A stretch of 64,000 bases of DNA from contig JAQGDQ010000454.1 in NCBI GenBank assembly GCA_030141605.1, positions 124,001 through 188,000 of the forward strand, read 5' to 3'. Position 1 is the first letter of the stretch, and every line of letters begins with the position of its first letter. The notes beneath the pieces were generated by a model that was not told the DNA's origin, searched no databases, and saw nothing but the letters and a program-made list of their open reading frames with translations. This DNA comes from Tubiluchus corallicola. Lineage: Eukaryota; Priapulida; Priapulimorpha; Priapulimorphida; Tubiluchidae. Below, one piece after another: positions 50,335 to 61,009 of this stretch. Both the position numbers and the translations under genes were made by a program.

Positions 50335-53300
50335 CTACAGTGAAACAAAAAAACGTGTTTTACCTTTATTTTTTATTATTACAATTATTATCAGTGGCGG
50401 TTCGTGTATAGGTACTGTGGAACTGCAGTACCCCCCATTTTCACTCAATATTATGGGTAATATTCAATATAATAAGTCTTTTTTCGTTAGTTCTTTCTTT
50501 ATACTTGTACGGAACCAGAGCACGTGAGGGTAGTACTGTTTGCTTCACAGCCCAGCACAGTAGCTCCAGCAAAGTGGTGTTTGCCTGTTGTGCGCATGCG
50601 AGAATGTGCATATGTCTGAGCCCAGGTAGAGGAAGTATTATCGCTCACACAGTTTGTTGTCAGTTATCACGTGCTTACCGTGAATGAGTCAAGCTTGAAC
50701 TGCGACAATTTAGGCTATTAGTAAGCAAAAAACCCTTTTTTAGGATTTTATCAAGTTTATGTATAAACTTTCACATGTTTGTTCGTTTTAAATTACAATT
50801 ACAACATTATAATTACGTATGTTTGTTTAGTATTAAAACAATGGCTAAAAATTGTCTGAAGCAGCACCCCCACTAAGTTTAACTTTGGGCCGTCACTGGT
50901 TATTATTAATATTAATATCAATGACATTACAACCCTCCAGGGTGGGCCACTCACTAACCAAAAACATATTTTTAATCTGATTGACAAAATGCAGTAATTT
51001 TAAATTTTTCTGAGTTAGTGACATGTGCGCTACGCATACTCTGATTATTTTTTCAAACTTTACAGAACGTTATACAAACTTTTTTCAAATGATTTATCGT
51101 CAAAATGGCTGCATCTAACGGCCATCGCTGGAATTTACATTTACACGTTTTATACAGCGTTACTGCCGACACAAGTCCTGTATGCAAAAAGGCAATACGT
51201 AATTGGTGTAAAATTTCAAGACGAATTTCTTAAGCTTTGTGTAAGTGGAGGGTTTTCTTGTGATATAAGAAGCTGTATTAAAAACAAACTTAGAAGAAAC
51301 ATTACAATTACTTATTTAAAAAAAATTAAAAACAAAATGTCAACACTAGAACAATGATAATAACAAAAATTACGTAAAGTAGCTCTTATGATTGTTTCAT
51401 TTCTTATTTTCCTGTTCTTAATCTGTTTGCATGCAAAGTCATTTTTGATTGGGACTGATTAATAATAGAAAGTTTATCTATGTACCCTAATAAGATTTTC
51501 TTTAATGTACAAAGCTGTTCAATTCCTTTAACTTTATTTTTAAACACTTAGCTATTTGTTACTGTATCAATTTCTTTACTGGTCTACGTAATCATGACCT
51601 ATTTGGCCTTTGTAAATACATAATTAGGGCTTAAGTTACTTTATCAATTTCTTTACAGGTCTGCTTGTTCATGACATATTTGGCTTCTCTTAACTACTTA
51701 GTTAGTGCCTAAAGGCTCTGCCTATATAAACTGGTTGTATGTTTGTAAATTTACCACTGATGATGACAGCAGCAGCTTGTTAAAACCTTTGGCATGGTTT
51801 TAATTTAACTTAATGTAACTTACATTTTAATGCAAAAGTTTTAATAAAGTTGTGTTGTTTTTAACTATAAAAGTCATTTTTGTTTTTTATTTAGTTTTCG
51901 TCTTCTTCTTTATGTTGCTTTGTTATTCAGCTTACAATTCCCTATGGCTCTATATAAAATGCTGTTTTTTCATAAAAGTTACCTGGCCATCCTGGAAGGC
52001 CCGGATGTCCTGGTAGGCCCAATAGGCCTAGCGGTCCTGGAGGTCCGGAAGAGCCTGAGCTACCTGGTGGCCCAGGTGCACCAGATGGCCCTGAAGGTCC
52101 CGACGGACCTGATGGTCCTGATGCTCCTGAAGGGCCCGGTGGACCCGAGGGACCTGGAAGAAAAATAAGTAGGTATAAGCTACTTGCTCTGTTGCAATTT
52201 CTACTTGACGTTGTTTCTTTGTTTCAACACTTCGTTGCTGTTATAGTTATTAATCATGGAAAGTTTTCTGGTGATTTCTTTTTTTTTGAAAGAAAACAAC
52301 CTCAGCAACCATGTCCCAATGGCAATGTTCAATAATCATCATGATTTTTTAACTAAGTCCCTGTGACAAATTTCTATAGCCATCGTGATATCTCAACCTC
52401 TCACGGAGAAATGTTCTATAACAATTGCGATGTCTGGGACCTTGTTACAATGATACTGTTCTATACTGATTGTGATTTCTGGAACAATGTCACAGTAAAA
52501 TGTTCTGTAACATTGTAATCTCTGCGATGGATCATGCCGCTGTGATACTGTTCCATAGTAAATGTGATCTCTACAACGAGTTCTAGATCACCCATAGCAA
52601 AGTATTAATGGGCGGCCGGTAACATGACCCATAACCATGACCCAGTTCCTTTGCCACTAACTGCCAAGTCTCCTAGTCTTACTGTCACTAATTGTCAAGT
52701 CTCCTAGTCTCTCTGCCACTAACTGCCAAGTCTCCTAGTCTTTCTGCCGCTAACTGCCAAGTCTCCTAGTCTCTCTGCCACTAACTGCCAAGTCTCCTAG
52801 TCTCACTGCCACTAACTGCCAAGTCTCCTAGTCTCTCTGCCACTAACTGCCAAGTCTCCTAGTCTCTCTGCAACTAATTGCCAAGTCTCCTAGTCTCTCT
52901 GCCACTAACTGCCAAGTCTCCTAGTCTTACTGTCACTAATCGTCAAGTCTCCTAGTCTTACTGTCACTAATTGTCAAGTCTTCTAGTCTCACTGTCACTA
53001 ATTGTCAAATCTCCTAGTCTCTCTGCCACTAACTGCCAAGTCTCCTAGTCTCTCTGCCACTAACTGCCAAGTCTCCTAGTCTCTCTGCCACTAACTGCCA
53101 AGTCTCCTAGTTTTGTTTTCAACCAGGTCATGTTAGACTAAGATATGAGTAGAGGTTGATTATTATTTTTAGCTGAAACAATATACAAGCTACTTACAAA
53201 TGATTTCAACTTCACAGTTAACCAGTTCCACAGAAAACAAGAAAACGAGGAAACCAGCGTTTATTGCTAATTTCCGAATTATTGTCTTGTTTGTAGCACA

Positions 53301-54176
53301 TTTGCTGCCGCTCATTTTGACTGGAAAAAAGATATATTTTTAGTTAATGTCATCGATTGAGTGCCTGGAATTGCTTTTTAATTTTAACGAAAATTACACA
53401 TTATTTTTACAAACTTCTTACATCAGCGTAAACGTGCTCATTTTTGGATAATTATTTTGCTGTTATTTCAAAGCATGAAATTTGTTACATAAACGGTTTT
53501 CATAAAGGCAGACAGAATGATTTTTTTCATATACTTCCCCATTTTCAAGTCAGATAAAAACTATACTTTTAACACAATTTATACTGCAAAAGCGTTTCTG
53601 CTAATTAAATAACAGATTAAAAAGTTAATTAGCGGCGGACAAGCCCAACTATTGATGACATCACAAACTAACATAATTTTCAACAGGAAAAAACCCACGA
53701 GCGTTTTTCTTTATCTGCAAAGACAAAATTTTCTTTACATTTCATGCACATCTTTCAATTTCTGACAGAGTGTCCTTACAGTACACCCATAATTTTTTAA
53801 CTCCTTGAAATGCACTGCGTACCCTGTATATAAAAATCATTAGTTTATGAAAAGCGAAAAAAGTAAAAAAAGTAATAAGTAAGTATAGAAGTTACTCCCA
53901 GACTATCATAAGAAGAACTGAAATAGCAAACGAATTTAAAAATAAATAATTCGGACCAGCCGCAAAGAAACATGGACGTCTATCTGTTCCCGCCAAAACA
54001 TTTCAGTTGACTACAGTTAGTACAATATCTGCAAGCGCATCTCAAAATTTATTTTGAAATTTTAATCGCTAATGGCTAACCATCAATTTAATATTTCATT
54101 AAATAAATTTGACGTCTTTTTTCTTGTATATAAGAAGCACATGCAGGTTACAATATTTCTAATAAAGTTTCCGAAT

Positions 54177-54212
<36 letters not shown>

Positions 54213-54265
54213 TCTATCTTTCTCTCTCTCTTTCTCTCTCTCTCTTCCTCTCTCTCTCTCTCTCC

Positions 54266-54324
<59 letters not shown>

Positions 54325-54700
54325 ACTTTCTCTCTCTCTATCTTTCTCTCTCTTTCTCTCTCTCTCTCTTCCTCTCTCTCTCTCTCTCTCTCTCTCCCCT
54401 TCTCTCTCTCTTTCTCTCTCTCTTGTCTTTTTTCTTTCACAGTTTTCTTAACAAATAAATAAACCAACTCACCGTTTTATTGAACTGTTATGCCTGATGA
54501 ACCTTGCAAATATCACTCCTCGATTTTGAAAACTAACAATGGTGCTGCTACCTCACGCCATCAGAACAGTAACTAATTTGCGAACATTACCGTGCGCCTT
54601 TTACACGACACGCCACGTGGCCAAGACTCCATGACAGCGGTTGACTTTTTAAACAGAGATAATTACGTAAAGTTTTATCAGTAAAATCTGTTTTTGCGGC
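49775..54700 (-). CDS. Collagen-like gene 2: secreted, Gly-X-Y, Gln-rich
   Basis: Tandem paralogue of gene 1. The coding exons are 53315-53198 (ATG), 52153-51983 and 50334-49775, with a 5' non-coding exon ending at 54473. All splice phases equal those of gene 1. Predicted 282 residues: signal segment 1-34 ([15 protein letters not shown]), a short EVEIIC junction, 19 Gly-X-Y triplets (41-97) and a 185-residue C-terminal region with [18 protein letters not shown] and a Gln-rich block. There is no acidic domain. Introns hold a hAT-like MITE, an interspersed repeat, a Penelope-type tail and a 31-bp minisatellite. It is inferred to be an extracellular matrix protein; function unknown. Confidence 0.83.
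50392..50898 (+). mobile_element. hAT-like MITE (CAGTGGCGG family)
   Basis: 507 bp from cagtggcggttcgtgta to tgggccgtcactg. The flanking 8-mers attattat and gttattat match at 7 of 8. It lies in the last intron of collagen-like gene 2. Confidence 0.88.
50935..51250 (+). repeat. Interspersed repeat shared with 17860 and 33255
   Basis: See 33255-33550. This copy includes the gtaagtggagggttttctt end. The 110-codon frame across it (51025-51357) has no recognised family. Confidence 0.65.
51722..51870 (+). mobile_element. Penelope-type terminal fragment
   Basis: ctatataaactggttgtatg, then accaCTGATGAtgacagcagc, then ttaaaacctttggcatggtt and a ttaataaagttgtgttg tail. The GAAAC box is mutated to AAAAC, so a hammerhead would not be functional. 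It matches the reverse of 5425-5600. Confidence 0.55.
51983..52153 (-). CDS. Collagen-like gene 2, Gly-X-Y exon
   Basis: 171 bases. The acceptor is tttcttccag and the donor ag/gtaact. It encodes C, then [15 protein letters not shown] and ends [12 protein letters not shown]. The last seven triplets are the part best conserved with gene 1. Confidence 0.93.
52655..53112 (+). repeat. 31-bp minisatellite in collagen-like gene 2 intron, about 15 copies
   Basis: The unit is ctctctgccactaactgcca followed by agtctcctagt. Units are nearly identical, with a variant block (actgtcactaattgtcaag) at about 52925-53010 and at the left edge. It lies between the signal-peptide and Gly-X-Y exons, and gene 1 has nothing like it. 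Confidence 0.95.
53198..53320 (-). CDS. Collagen-like gene 2, first coding exon (signal peptide)
   Basis: The acceptor is ttttttccag/TCAAAATG and the donor T/GTAAGT. It encodes [20 protein letters not shown], the hydrophobic core [14 protein letters not shown] and EVEII. It is too short to appear as an obvious ORF and was found by homology to the gene 1 exon (same ATG context and same exon phases). Confidence 0.88.
53505..53712 (+). repeat. Fragment of TTAA-ended repeat
   Basis: The 5' third of the family (gaatgattttttt...aaacccacgagcg), in the first intron of collagen-like gene 2. Confidence 0.7.
54178..54425 (+). repeat. (TC)n microsatellite in first intron of collagen-like gene 2
   Basis: About 250 bases of TC with TTTC and CCTC interruptions, at the same place relative to the 5' exon as in gene 1. 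Confidence 0.95.
54473..54700 (-). other. 5' non-coding exon and promoter region of collagen-like gene 2
   Basis: The donor AAACG/GTGAG is followed upstream by a region matching 35746-35960. Gene 2 has about 45 extra bases near the donor (gcctgatgaaccttgcaaat segment). It keeps the same two tiny upstream frames as gene 1. Confidence 0.58.
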
Positions 54701-54839
54701 TTAGTGATATCTCTCTCGTGTAAGTATCGTGTAAGGTGGCACTGCATTTACTTGACCTCACAGAAAGAGCTGATTTTTTTAAATTGACTTCACAAATTAG
54801 ATGTGGCAAAGACCTACATAGATAGAGAATACCGGATAT

Positions 54840-55455
54840 ATTAAAGGAAGACAGGACGATCTTTCATATACTAAACCATTATCAAGTTCGGTAAAAAGTT
54901 TACATTTTAACACAATTAATATTGCAAAAGTGTTTCTGATAATTAAATAATAAGTTCAAATCTTAATTAATGCGGGCGAGCCCAACTATTGATAACGCCA
55001 CGAACTAACATAATTTTCAACAGTAAAAATATTCCACGAGCATGTTGCACGTGTTTGCGAAAGCAAAAATTCAAGTACAGTACTACTGTAAAATATTCAG
55101 TGTGTTGTACTAAAACTAGGCAAGTTTTAAGATAAAAATTAAAAATTTCAAATTTACCGCTGTACTCACGTATGAGCTGTCGAACATGTGTAGTTCGTCA
55201 GAAACTAACATATGTGCACTGAGAGGTACAGCATCTGTTTTTTGTGAAACGCGTTTCTGGAATGCAGGCGCTAGTGTTCGTCTAACTAGTAAATGGCGAA
55301 ATGCATGTAACAGCGAAGAACTAGTGGCGCGAACGTGAAATTGTGTTTGTGTGGTAATAATTGTTTTTTTGAAAAAACAATTTGTTTCCGTTCAAAAATT
55401 TAAATAGTAGATTGTTTTGTCCTACACTTTAAGATTAGACTCAGTTTTGCTTTAA
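54840..55455 (+). repeat. TTAA-ended interspersed repeat, full-length reference copy
   Basis: About 615 bp from ttaaaggaagacaggacgat to gactcagttttgctttaa. The ends are TTAA and loosely inverted-repeat. No ORF. Confidence 0.78.
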
Positions 55456-55702
55456 ACATCTTGTGATCTCGGGGCATCTTAATGAAGTTTGGCAACGCAC
55501 TCTGAGTAGCCTAACTGTCATTAAGACAAATAAGACGAAAAAAATAAGATGAATGAGATTTCTACTAAAGGTGTAATAAAGCGGATTACGCAATTGTTGA
55601 AGGAAAGGTCTAACAGCTATGAATAAATTAGAAAACAAAAGTTAAGGTTTTTACTTTTTACATTTTGTAAAATGAAGATAAATTTACATAACAGAATTAA
55701 AA

Positions 55703-56360
55703 TGTGTACTTGCAAACCAAAACCATCCATAAGTCGGCTTAGTTAAAACTACGTTATGATGCTTCATAGAAGAATGCACCAAAAATTTGATAAAATGTCA
55801 AATTTTTGTTTTCTATAAAAACAAATTCTAAAAATATTGGACTTTCATATTCTAGCATCAAATTATCAAGAAAATGTTCAAAAAATACTGAAAATATAAT
55901 TTTATAACCCCGTGCTCACTTCTCTGGCTGGAAACCAGTACTGCAATTGTAAAAAATCTTGCATTTTCAAACACAAATTGTAGCTCGTAGAAGCAGATAT
56001 TTTGCTTCGGGGTTTTCTTTCTGAAGTCTAGATCTTCATCAGGAAGAGCCATCTATTGGACTTAAACATAACTTCAACATAACTACGTCCGTAGCAAAGA
56101 ACATTTGTGTGGTTGCTAAGTGTTTTGCGGAACCACGACAAAAAACAATGGCTAATTTTAACAGTGATTTTCTCAAGGTTGTTTTTCAGTGCATAGCCTG
56201 CACCTCAACTTCATCGTGGATTATCTCAGCTTAGAAATAACATAGAGCGATGAACTTGGTATCAAAATTATTCCCGTGAAATGGAGATTCAGGATATTTG
56301 AATATCTGGAAAAGATTAATTGCCGAGTTATGGACGATTTTGCTCTGCAAGCACACAGAT
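55703..56360 (+). mobile_element. TGTGTGCTTGC-end MITE, full-length reference copy
   Basis: About 658 bp from tgtgtacttgcaaaccaaaa to ttttgctctgcaagcacaca. The interior contains gaccaaaa-free, non-coding sequence shared with 36025-36692. Confidence 0.85.
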
Positions 56361-57589
56361 ATAACGGGTAACAAAAATTAAACTAAAGTAAACATGCATA
56401 TACTTAAAATCAATCTAAAACCTTATTCATTAAACACAGTAATCAATAATATTAATCGAAGATTTTCCCTCTCCAACTAATCCACCAATTCCTCCTTGTT
56501 GTGAATGTTTCATTGTCAAATGGCTTAAATTCATAAGATATCTTCATGTAGCCTACATTAGTTCCGGAAATTGTGCTTATTTTATCTAAAACCGGTATGT
56601 GTGATCAGATAGCGCTTCAAGTGACTCGAACTAGTAAATGACTCGCTGATTTGATTAATTGCGCATCCCCGAAAGAGCTAAGAGATGCTTCACGGCTGCA
56701 TCGTGGTCAGAAAAATCGCCGCTGTTGTCGCATTGTTTAACAGTGTCATTGTTTTCCACAGATAACGGCCCATATTCGGCTGTGAATTAGTAACATTTAG
56801 ACCAAGCCTAGTCCTTGTACAATTGCCAGCATCAGTAATTATTGATTTTCTACTAATAAAGTTACCAAAATAAGATCTTTTTTCGGAATTGTGATTTGTA
56901 TCAGCGCCCTCTTGACTCTGATTCAACTTTTACGACCTGCATCTACCTCAGTCTGAGAGTGAATGTTGGGACCTTGTTTTTCTGACACTTATCCGCTGGT
57001 TCCGGTACTTTTGTGTTGTCCGTTTCGCTCCTGCGATATGGTGCTTCAACCAACAAATAATAACATAAAAATGCATTTGTGAAAATAAAACAAAGTAATA
57101 ACAAATGCCAACGTACTCCTTTCAAATACAGTCATAGTTGCACAGTAACGGCTCTGATTTTACTAATGGACGCTAATTTGCATTAATCTTAGAACCTATT
57201 ACAAGCTCCGCAAAGTAAGAAGTATAGTTAACTACTTTAGTTTAACTGGAAGTCAGCCACTGTAATTAACTGATGCATTAAATTGTCAAAACAATGTAAA
57301 AGAACGTTATACTCGGAGATGTGTCGTTTTCTGATAATTAAAGTCAAACTAAATACTTACGATAATACAAGCTTCTACAACTTAAAATCCTACTCACGTT
57401 ACGGATATTCTCCTTACTGTAAAGCTTGTTTCTTTTGATTTTTTAACACTTCGTTGTTGGTGGTATTTGCATTGCGCGAGACGGAATGACGTTATGAGGA
57501 CAGCCACGGGGTCACTAATGATTGGTAAACAAACGTTGTTAATGTTGCGTTTTGTTTCTCTCGGAAGGCTCGTGGAGAAAACAAGAAAA
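56361..57589. other. Intergenic sequence, no gene recognised
   Basis: Open frames at 56690-56926 and 56943-57125 (- strand) look protein-like in places (a hydrophobic N-terminal run, then NCTRTRLGLNVTNS), but the second has no ATG in frame and no family was recognised. They could be exons of an unidentified membrane or secreted protein. Confidence 0.3.
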
Positions 57590-57905
57590 CACGTTGTCAA
57601 ATTAAACAGGTTTATTGTGTGAGAATTCCTCAACAAAAAGTATGAAGGAACGCAAAATATGTACAGTCAAGTGATAGGAAAATAGCATACGATAATCTGA
57701 GAATACGAGAATAAACTTGAGCGGTCAGCTCCGCCTTATATATCAATACAAATGGACGACACCAGAACAATCTAGAAACTACTACGCGCATCGCGTATAG
57801 AAAGTTCTAGAATCTACGATTGCTTCTACAAGGTAAACAGATTGGTTCTACTATACAATAGAACATTCTACAATTTCTGTTCAGTTCTAATGGATCTCCA
57901 AAATA
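57590..57905 (-). mobile_element. LTR-like fragment with promoter and heat-shock-element-like arrays
   Basis: On the - strand it has TATATAAGG (about 57742-57734), then a polyadenylation-type AATAAA (57616-57611), the usual order in an LTR. Upstream of the TATA box are GAAAGTTCTAGAA (57800-57812, + strand), a perfect three-unit heat-shock element, plus near-matches at 57765-57777 and 57861-57873. No second copy is in the window, so it may be a solo LTR or the end of another repeat. Confidence 0.45.
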
Positions 57906-57960
57906 TAAGCTAATACAGTAGACGTCGTGTATTAGACTCACGGTAATGTAGAATCAATCG
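57906..57960 (+). mobile_element. pogo-like repeat, left part (split by the LTR element)
   Basis: taagctaatacagta and ttagactcacggtaatgtag match 10110-10160. The outer left terminus seen at 10020 is missing here. Confidence 0.75.
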
Positions 57961-59274
57961 TATCACCTTTCTTAATTGAAATGCCTAATGCTTCCGTTAA
58001 TCTTGATCGTATAGTGTAAGGTGACTTAAATCTATATATCGCATAGATTGAATTTAATATGTCCGCTTAATTTCTAATTGCTATAAGGTGAATCCTTCAC
58101 CTGACTCCGAGAGCTTCAGATATCAGTCTAGTAAGCAATGATCGTCTTATCTAAACTTCACCTTGACCTTCGCGTTGTGAGAAAGATGTATTTCTCTCAA
58201 GTTTCCTAGCGACGCTCCCGCAATATGAGCGCTAGTTAAATCAAAGCGAACTAATCAGATTCGTATATCGGAAATAGTGTTGCTTGAGTTAAACACTCTG
58301 ATAACATACATTAACTCAATCGTTAAATGTCAAAGAGAATTGCTTTATTGATTTACAATAATTACTGCTTCTAGATAGCTTACAAGATTTAGTCCTTATG
58401 CGCTTTTGACGCGTACAACTAGTTTATAGCTTTCCAAAAGTATCTTTCTGAACAATTCTTCAATTCCTATCACCTAAGGTGTACACTTTACACTTCTCCT
58501 ATCTATAGTACAATGTGAACTTATGCGAACTACCAATATGCACAGTTAATTCTCAGTTTACCAATATGTCAAGATTACTTAACTCTGCGGATTGACCCAA
58601 TGTACCCCGTACAATTTGGTCAACTCCGATAGTTTATATAAGACTTCTCGTTGCCCAGTGCCTAGATTATCCTAGGAACGCAGAAAGATGTCTACGCTGA
58701 ACTTCTCAAGTTGTCTCGTCTGTCAAATAGCCCTCCTTGTGTGATTTGCCGCACACACTGCACGTGTCTCCTCCAATACGATCGGGTGGAACGAGCGCTG
58801 GGTTATTCGAACCCGGGGCTTATATTTCATTGAAGTAACCTTGCAACAACCTTGCACGATTGCAACGTCGCATGCAACATTAAGAACGTCGCACGAAACA
58901 TTAAAATTTATGGGACAGTTCGGAGGACATAGTCATCATACGCCCGTAAAACTTATCCGTCCTCTTTCTTCAAGAAACAGTGACCTCGCAGAGTTTTCGT
59001 TAATTACTAGTAACTTGTGCATATTGCTCATTATAAATGGTACATCCGTCTCAACCTAATATTAGCTAATTATCCTGAGCACCTTAGAGTGTCCTTACGT
59101 AAACGATAAGTTTACTTCTTACAACCTACGCTTTTTACAGTTCATTAAATTCGAGCTTTAACAGCTGAGTGAGTTCCTATTGCACCATCTGTAAATTTAT
59201 TCATGCAATCAGGGAGGCAGGCGACTTCATACCAAAATATCGAAAATCATCGATTTATAAATTTATTCACCACA
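57961..59274 (-). repeat. 3' LTR of the LTR element
   Basis: 1314 bp, the same length as the 5' LTR. Differences noted by eye include single changes near 58062, 58190, 58440, 58632, 58655, 58694, 58741, 58957, 59038, 59087 and 59252. Confidence 0.93.
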
Positions 59275-59275
59275 A

Positions 59276-59290
59276 CTTTCCTCCCCTAAC
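59276..59290 (-). other. Polypurine tract of the LTR element
   Basis: On the - strand TTAGGGGAGGAAAG lies immediately before the 3' LTR, as expected for the plus-strand primer. Confidence 0.85.
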
Positions 59291-59741
59291 ACTCACCTCA
59301 GATGTAGCACGCATTTAATGATTCGATCTAAGATCTTATCTTTTGGAAGCTCCTTAATTAGGTACATTAGCAATATTACATGTTACATCTTAATATATTA
59401 TGGGACGTTCCATCTTGGAGGTCATGGTGGCGGGATACCATTGTCCATCGGGTATCTTTGACTTGCTAGACCGGGGTTGTGATTCCATTGATCTCTTGAG
59501 ATTCTTCCTCAGATACACCCCTTATTGTCTTTCCCGACTTCATCTTCTTCCCGCCTTCCATCTCCAACGGTCCCATCATTCTGTAACATAAAATACATTC
59601 TGCAGTATCATAAGTTCATCATGTACGATTATTTACATAGATCCCTTTAAACCTAATTGGGTGGTTCCTCTACCATCATCCAATATTACCAGCCTGTTAT
59701 GTATATACTAACTACAATTTTAGTATTATGTCCATCCTCAA

Positions 59742-60173
59742 TTATATTTCTGTGACCCGTTCGATCCTTATCGGGTTAGTTTTTCGGGCAGCGGGTTGAG
59801 GTATTTCCCTCAACTCCAGCTCCTCAGGGTCCTCAACATGCCGTCTAGCCCTTTTAACCTTAACCCTGGGTTCCTGTTCTTCAGGAGTCCCAGAGGGCAT
59901 GTGTCTTGTCACCTTAACAGGTTGTTCGTCGTCAGTCGGGGTTTTGGTATACTTATTACCTATTCTAGGCATCAAAGAATTTAAAACCAAAAGGCCACTT
60001 CTCCTTTTCCAATAGCAGAATACTCCTACTATCAGGAGTACGGCCACTATAACCCCTATTAAGACCCATTTCCTAAAACCCATTAGCCAATCTGTGGCTC
60101 CCGTCTCGCCCACGCTTTTGGTCCTTTGGGCTCCCCTGTATGGGACGCACCCGGGCTGGACCCCTTTCCACAC
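59742..60173 (-). CDS. env-like membrane-anchor fragment of the LTR element
   Basis: An open frame of 143 codons without a convincing ATG (it opens after a stop near 60184). It has a short Cys-containing segment, a 20-residue hydrophobic helix (residues 36-55, WVLIGVIVAVLLIVGV) followed by basic KRR, then a charged tail of about 85 residues. The position just before the polypurine tract and the ectodomain-helix-tail order fit the C-terminus of an envelope-type glycoprotein. The ectodomain is missing. Similarity is structural only; no specific family is claimed. Confidence 0.5.
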   Translation of the reverse strand: MWKGVQPGCVPYRGAQRTKSVGETGATDWLMGFRKWVLIGVIVAVLLIVGVFCYWKRRSGLLVLNSLMPRIGNKYTKTPTDDEQPVKVTRHMPSGTPEEQEPRVKVKRARRHVEDPEELELREIPQPAARKTNPIRIERVTEI

Positions 60174-61009
60174 AGTGCATCTCTACGTGCCACTGTTCTC
60201 TGCTTCTCGACCTAACCTTTTCAGCTTCAGTCGATCACAGAGACTTAGCTCGCCTGGTTACAATTCGGCTTGCTAAGGCCTGACTGTACATTGAGCAATC
60301 TCACTTTACCTCCAATCAGTGAGACTACCGGCCGGTGACCCAGTCGATAGCGATCACGAAGATGACTTGCTTGCAGTTCACTAGCATAGCAAACCATCCC
60401 CATCCCTTATAGGGACCAAAGGGCTCACGCCCAGAGGCAACCGACGGTCTGATCCATAGGAAACCTTGCTATCCCTCTATGAACTTTGACCGTTTTCACC
60501 AGCCTAGCCTGTTCACTAGAGAAGTGCTATAAAAGAAGCAAAATTCACACTTCACCTAGCTAGGTGAGGACTGTCATCCTCGTACCACGTATGTACCACT
60601 TATTCCACAACTGCAGGCTTACATTAGCTGACTCTGTGGCAGTACCAGAACTTTTTCTGCCTGAGCTACCAGCTTCCTAATTGACCTTTCATTTGTCAAC
60701 ATTTACTTACAATGCACCCTGTGCATGTCGTGGCATATTCCTCGCCATCTTAATTCATCATACTCATCTCGGCATTCCATTGCCCTAATTACTATCATTA
60801 CCTCGGCATCCCAGTGCCGGAACCTAACTCTTTACCTCGGCATCCCCGTGCCGGAATCTAACTCTTTACAATAGTTTGCTGCAGTTGTGAACAGTACGAC
60901 ACATACGCCGACTAGAAGGTACCACAGTAGGACGTTAATTCGCCCTTCCTCAGCAGAAAGTTATCAAACTGCCTAGGATCCTTGCGGACCCACTGCCTCC
61001 CGTTACGCA
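60174..61009 (-). other. LTR-element interior where pol would be expected
   Basis: About 840 bp with no long frame and no RT, protease or integrase motif. It contains a short tandem repeat (cctcggcatcccagtgccgg, two copies at about 60800-60862, with a third degraded copy before). It marks the internal deletion or replacement. Confidence 0.7.

Noticed and set aside
51025-51357. 110-codon frame in an intron of collagen-like gene 2
   Set aside because: It overlaps an interspersed repeat found at three places and has no family resemblance.
54072-54467. 128-codon Ser/Leu-rich frame
   Set aside because: By-product of the (TC)n tract in the first intron of collagen-like gene 2.
56690-57125. Possible two-exon membrane protein on the - strand
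   Set aside because: The upper frame has no ATG, and no pair of splice sites joins the two frames without hitting a stop. Left as unrecognised sequence.
58841-59059. 72-codon frames repeated at 58841 and 62839
   Set aside because: Identical because they lie in the two LTRs, and antisense to the element. No evidence for coding.
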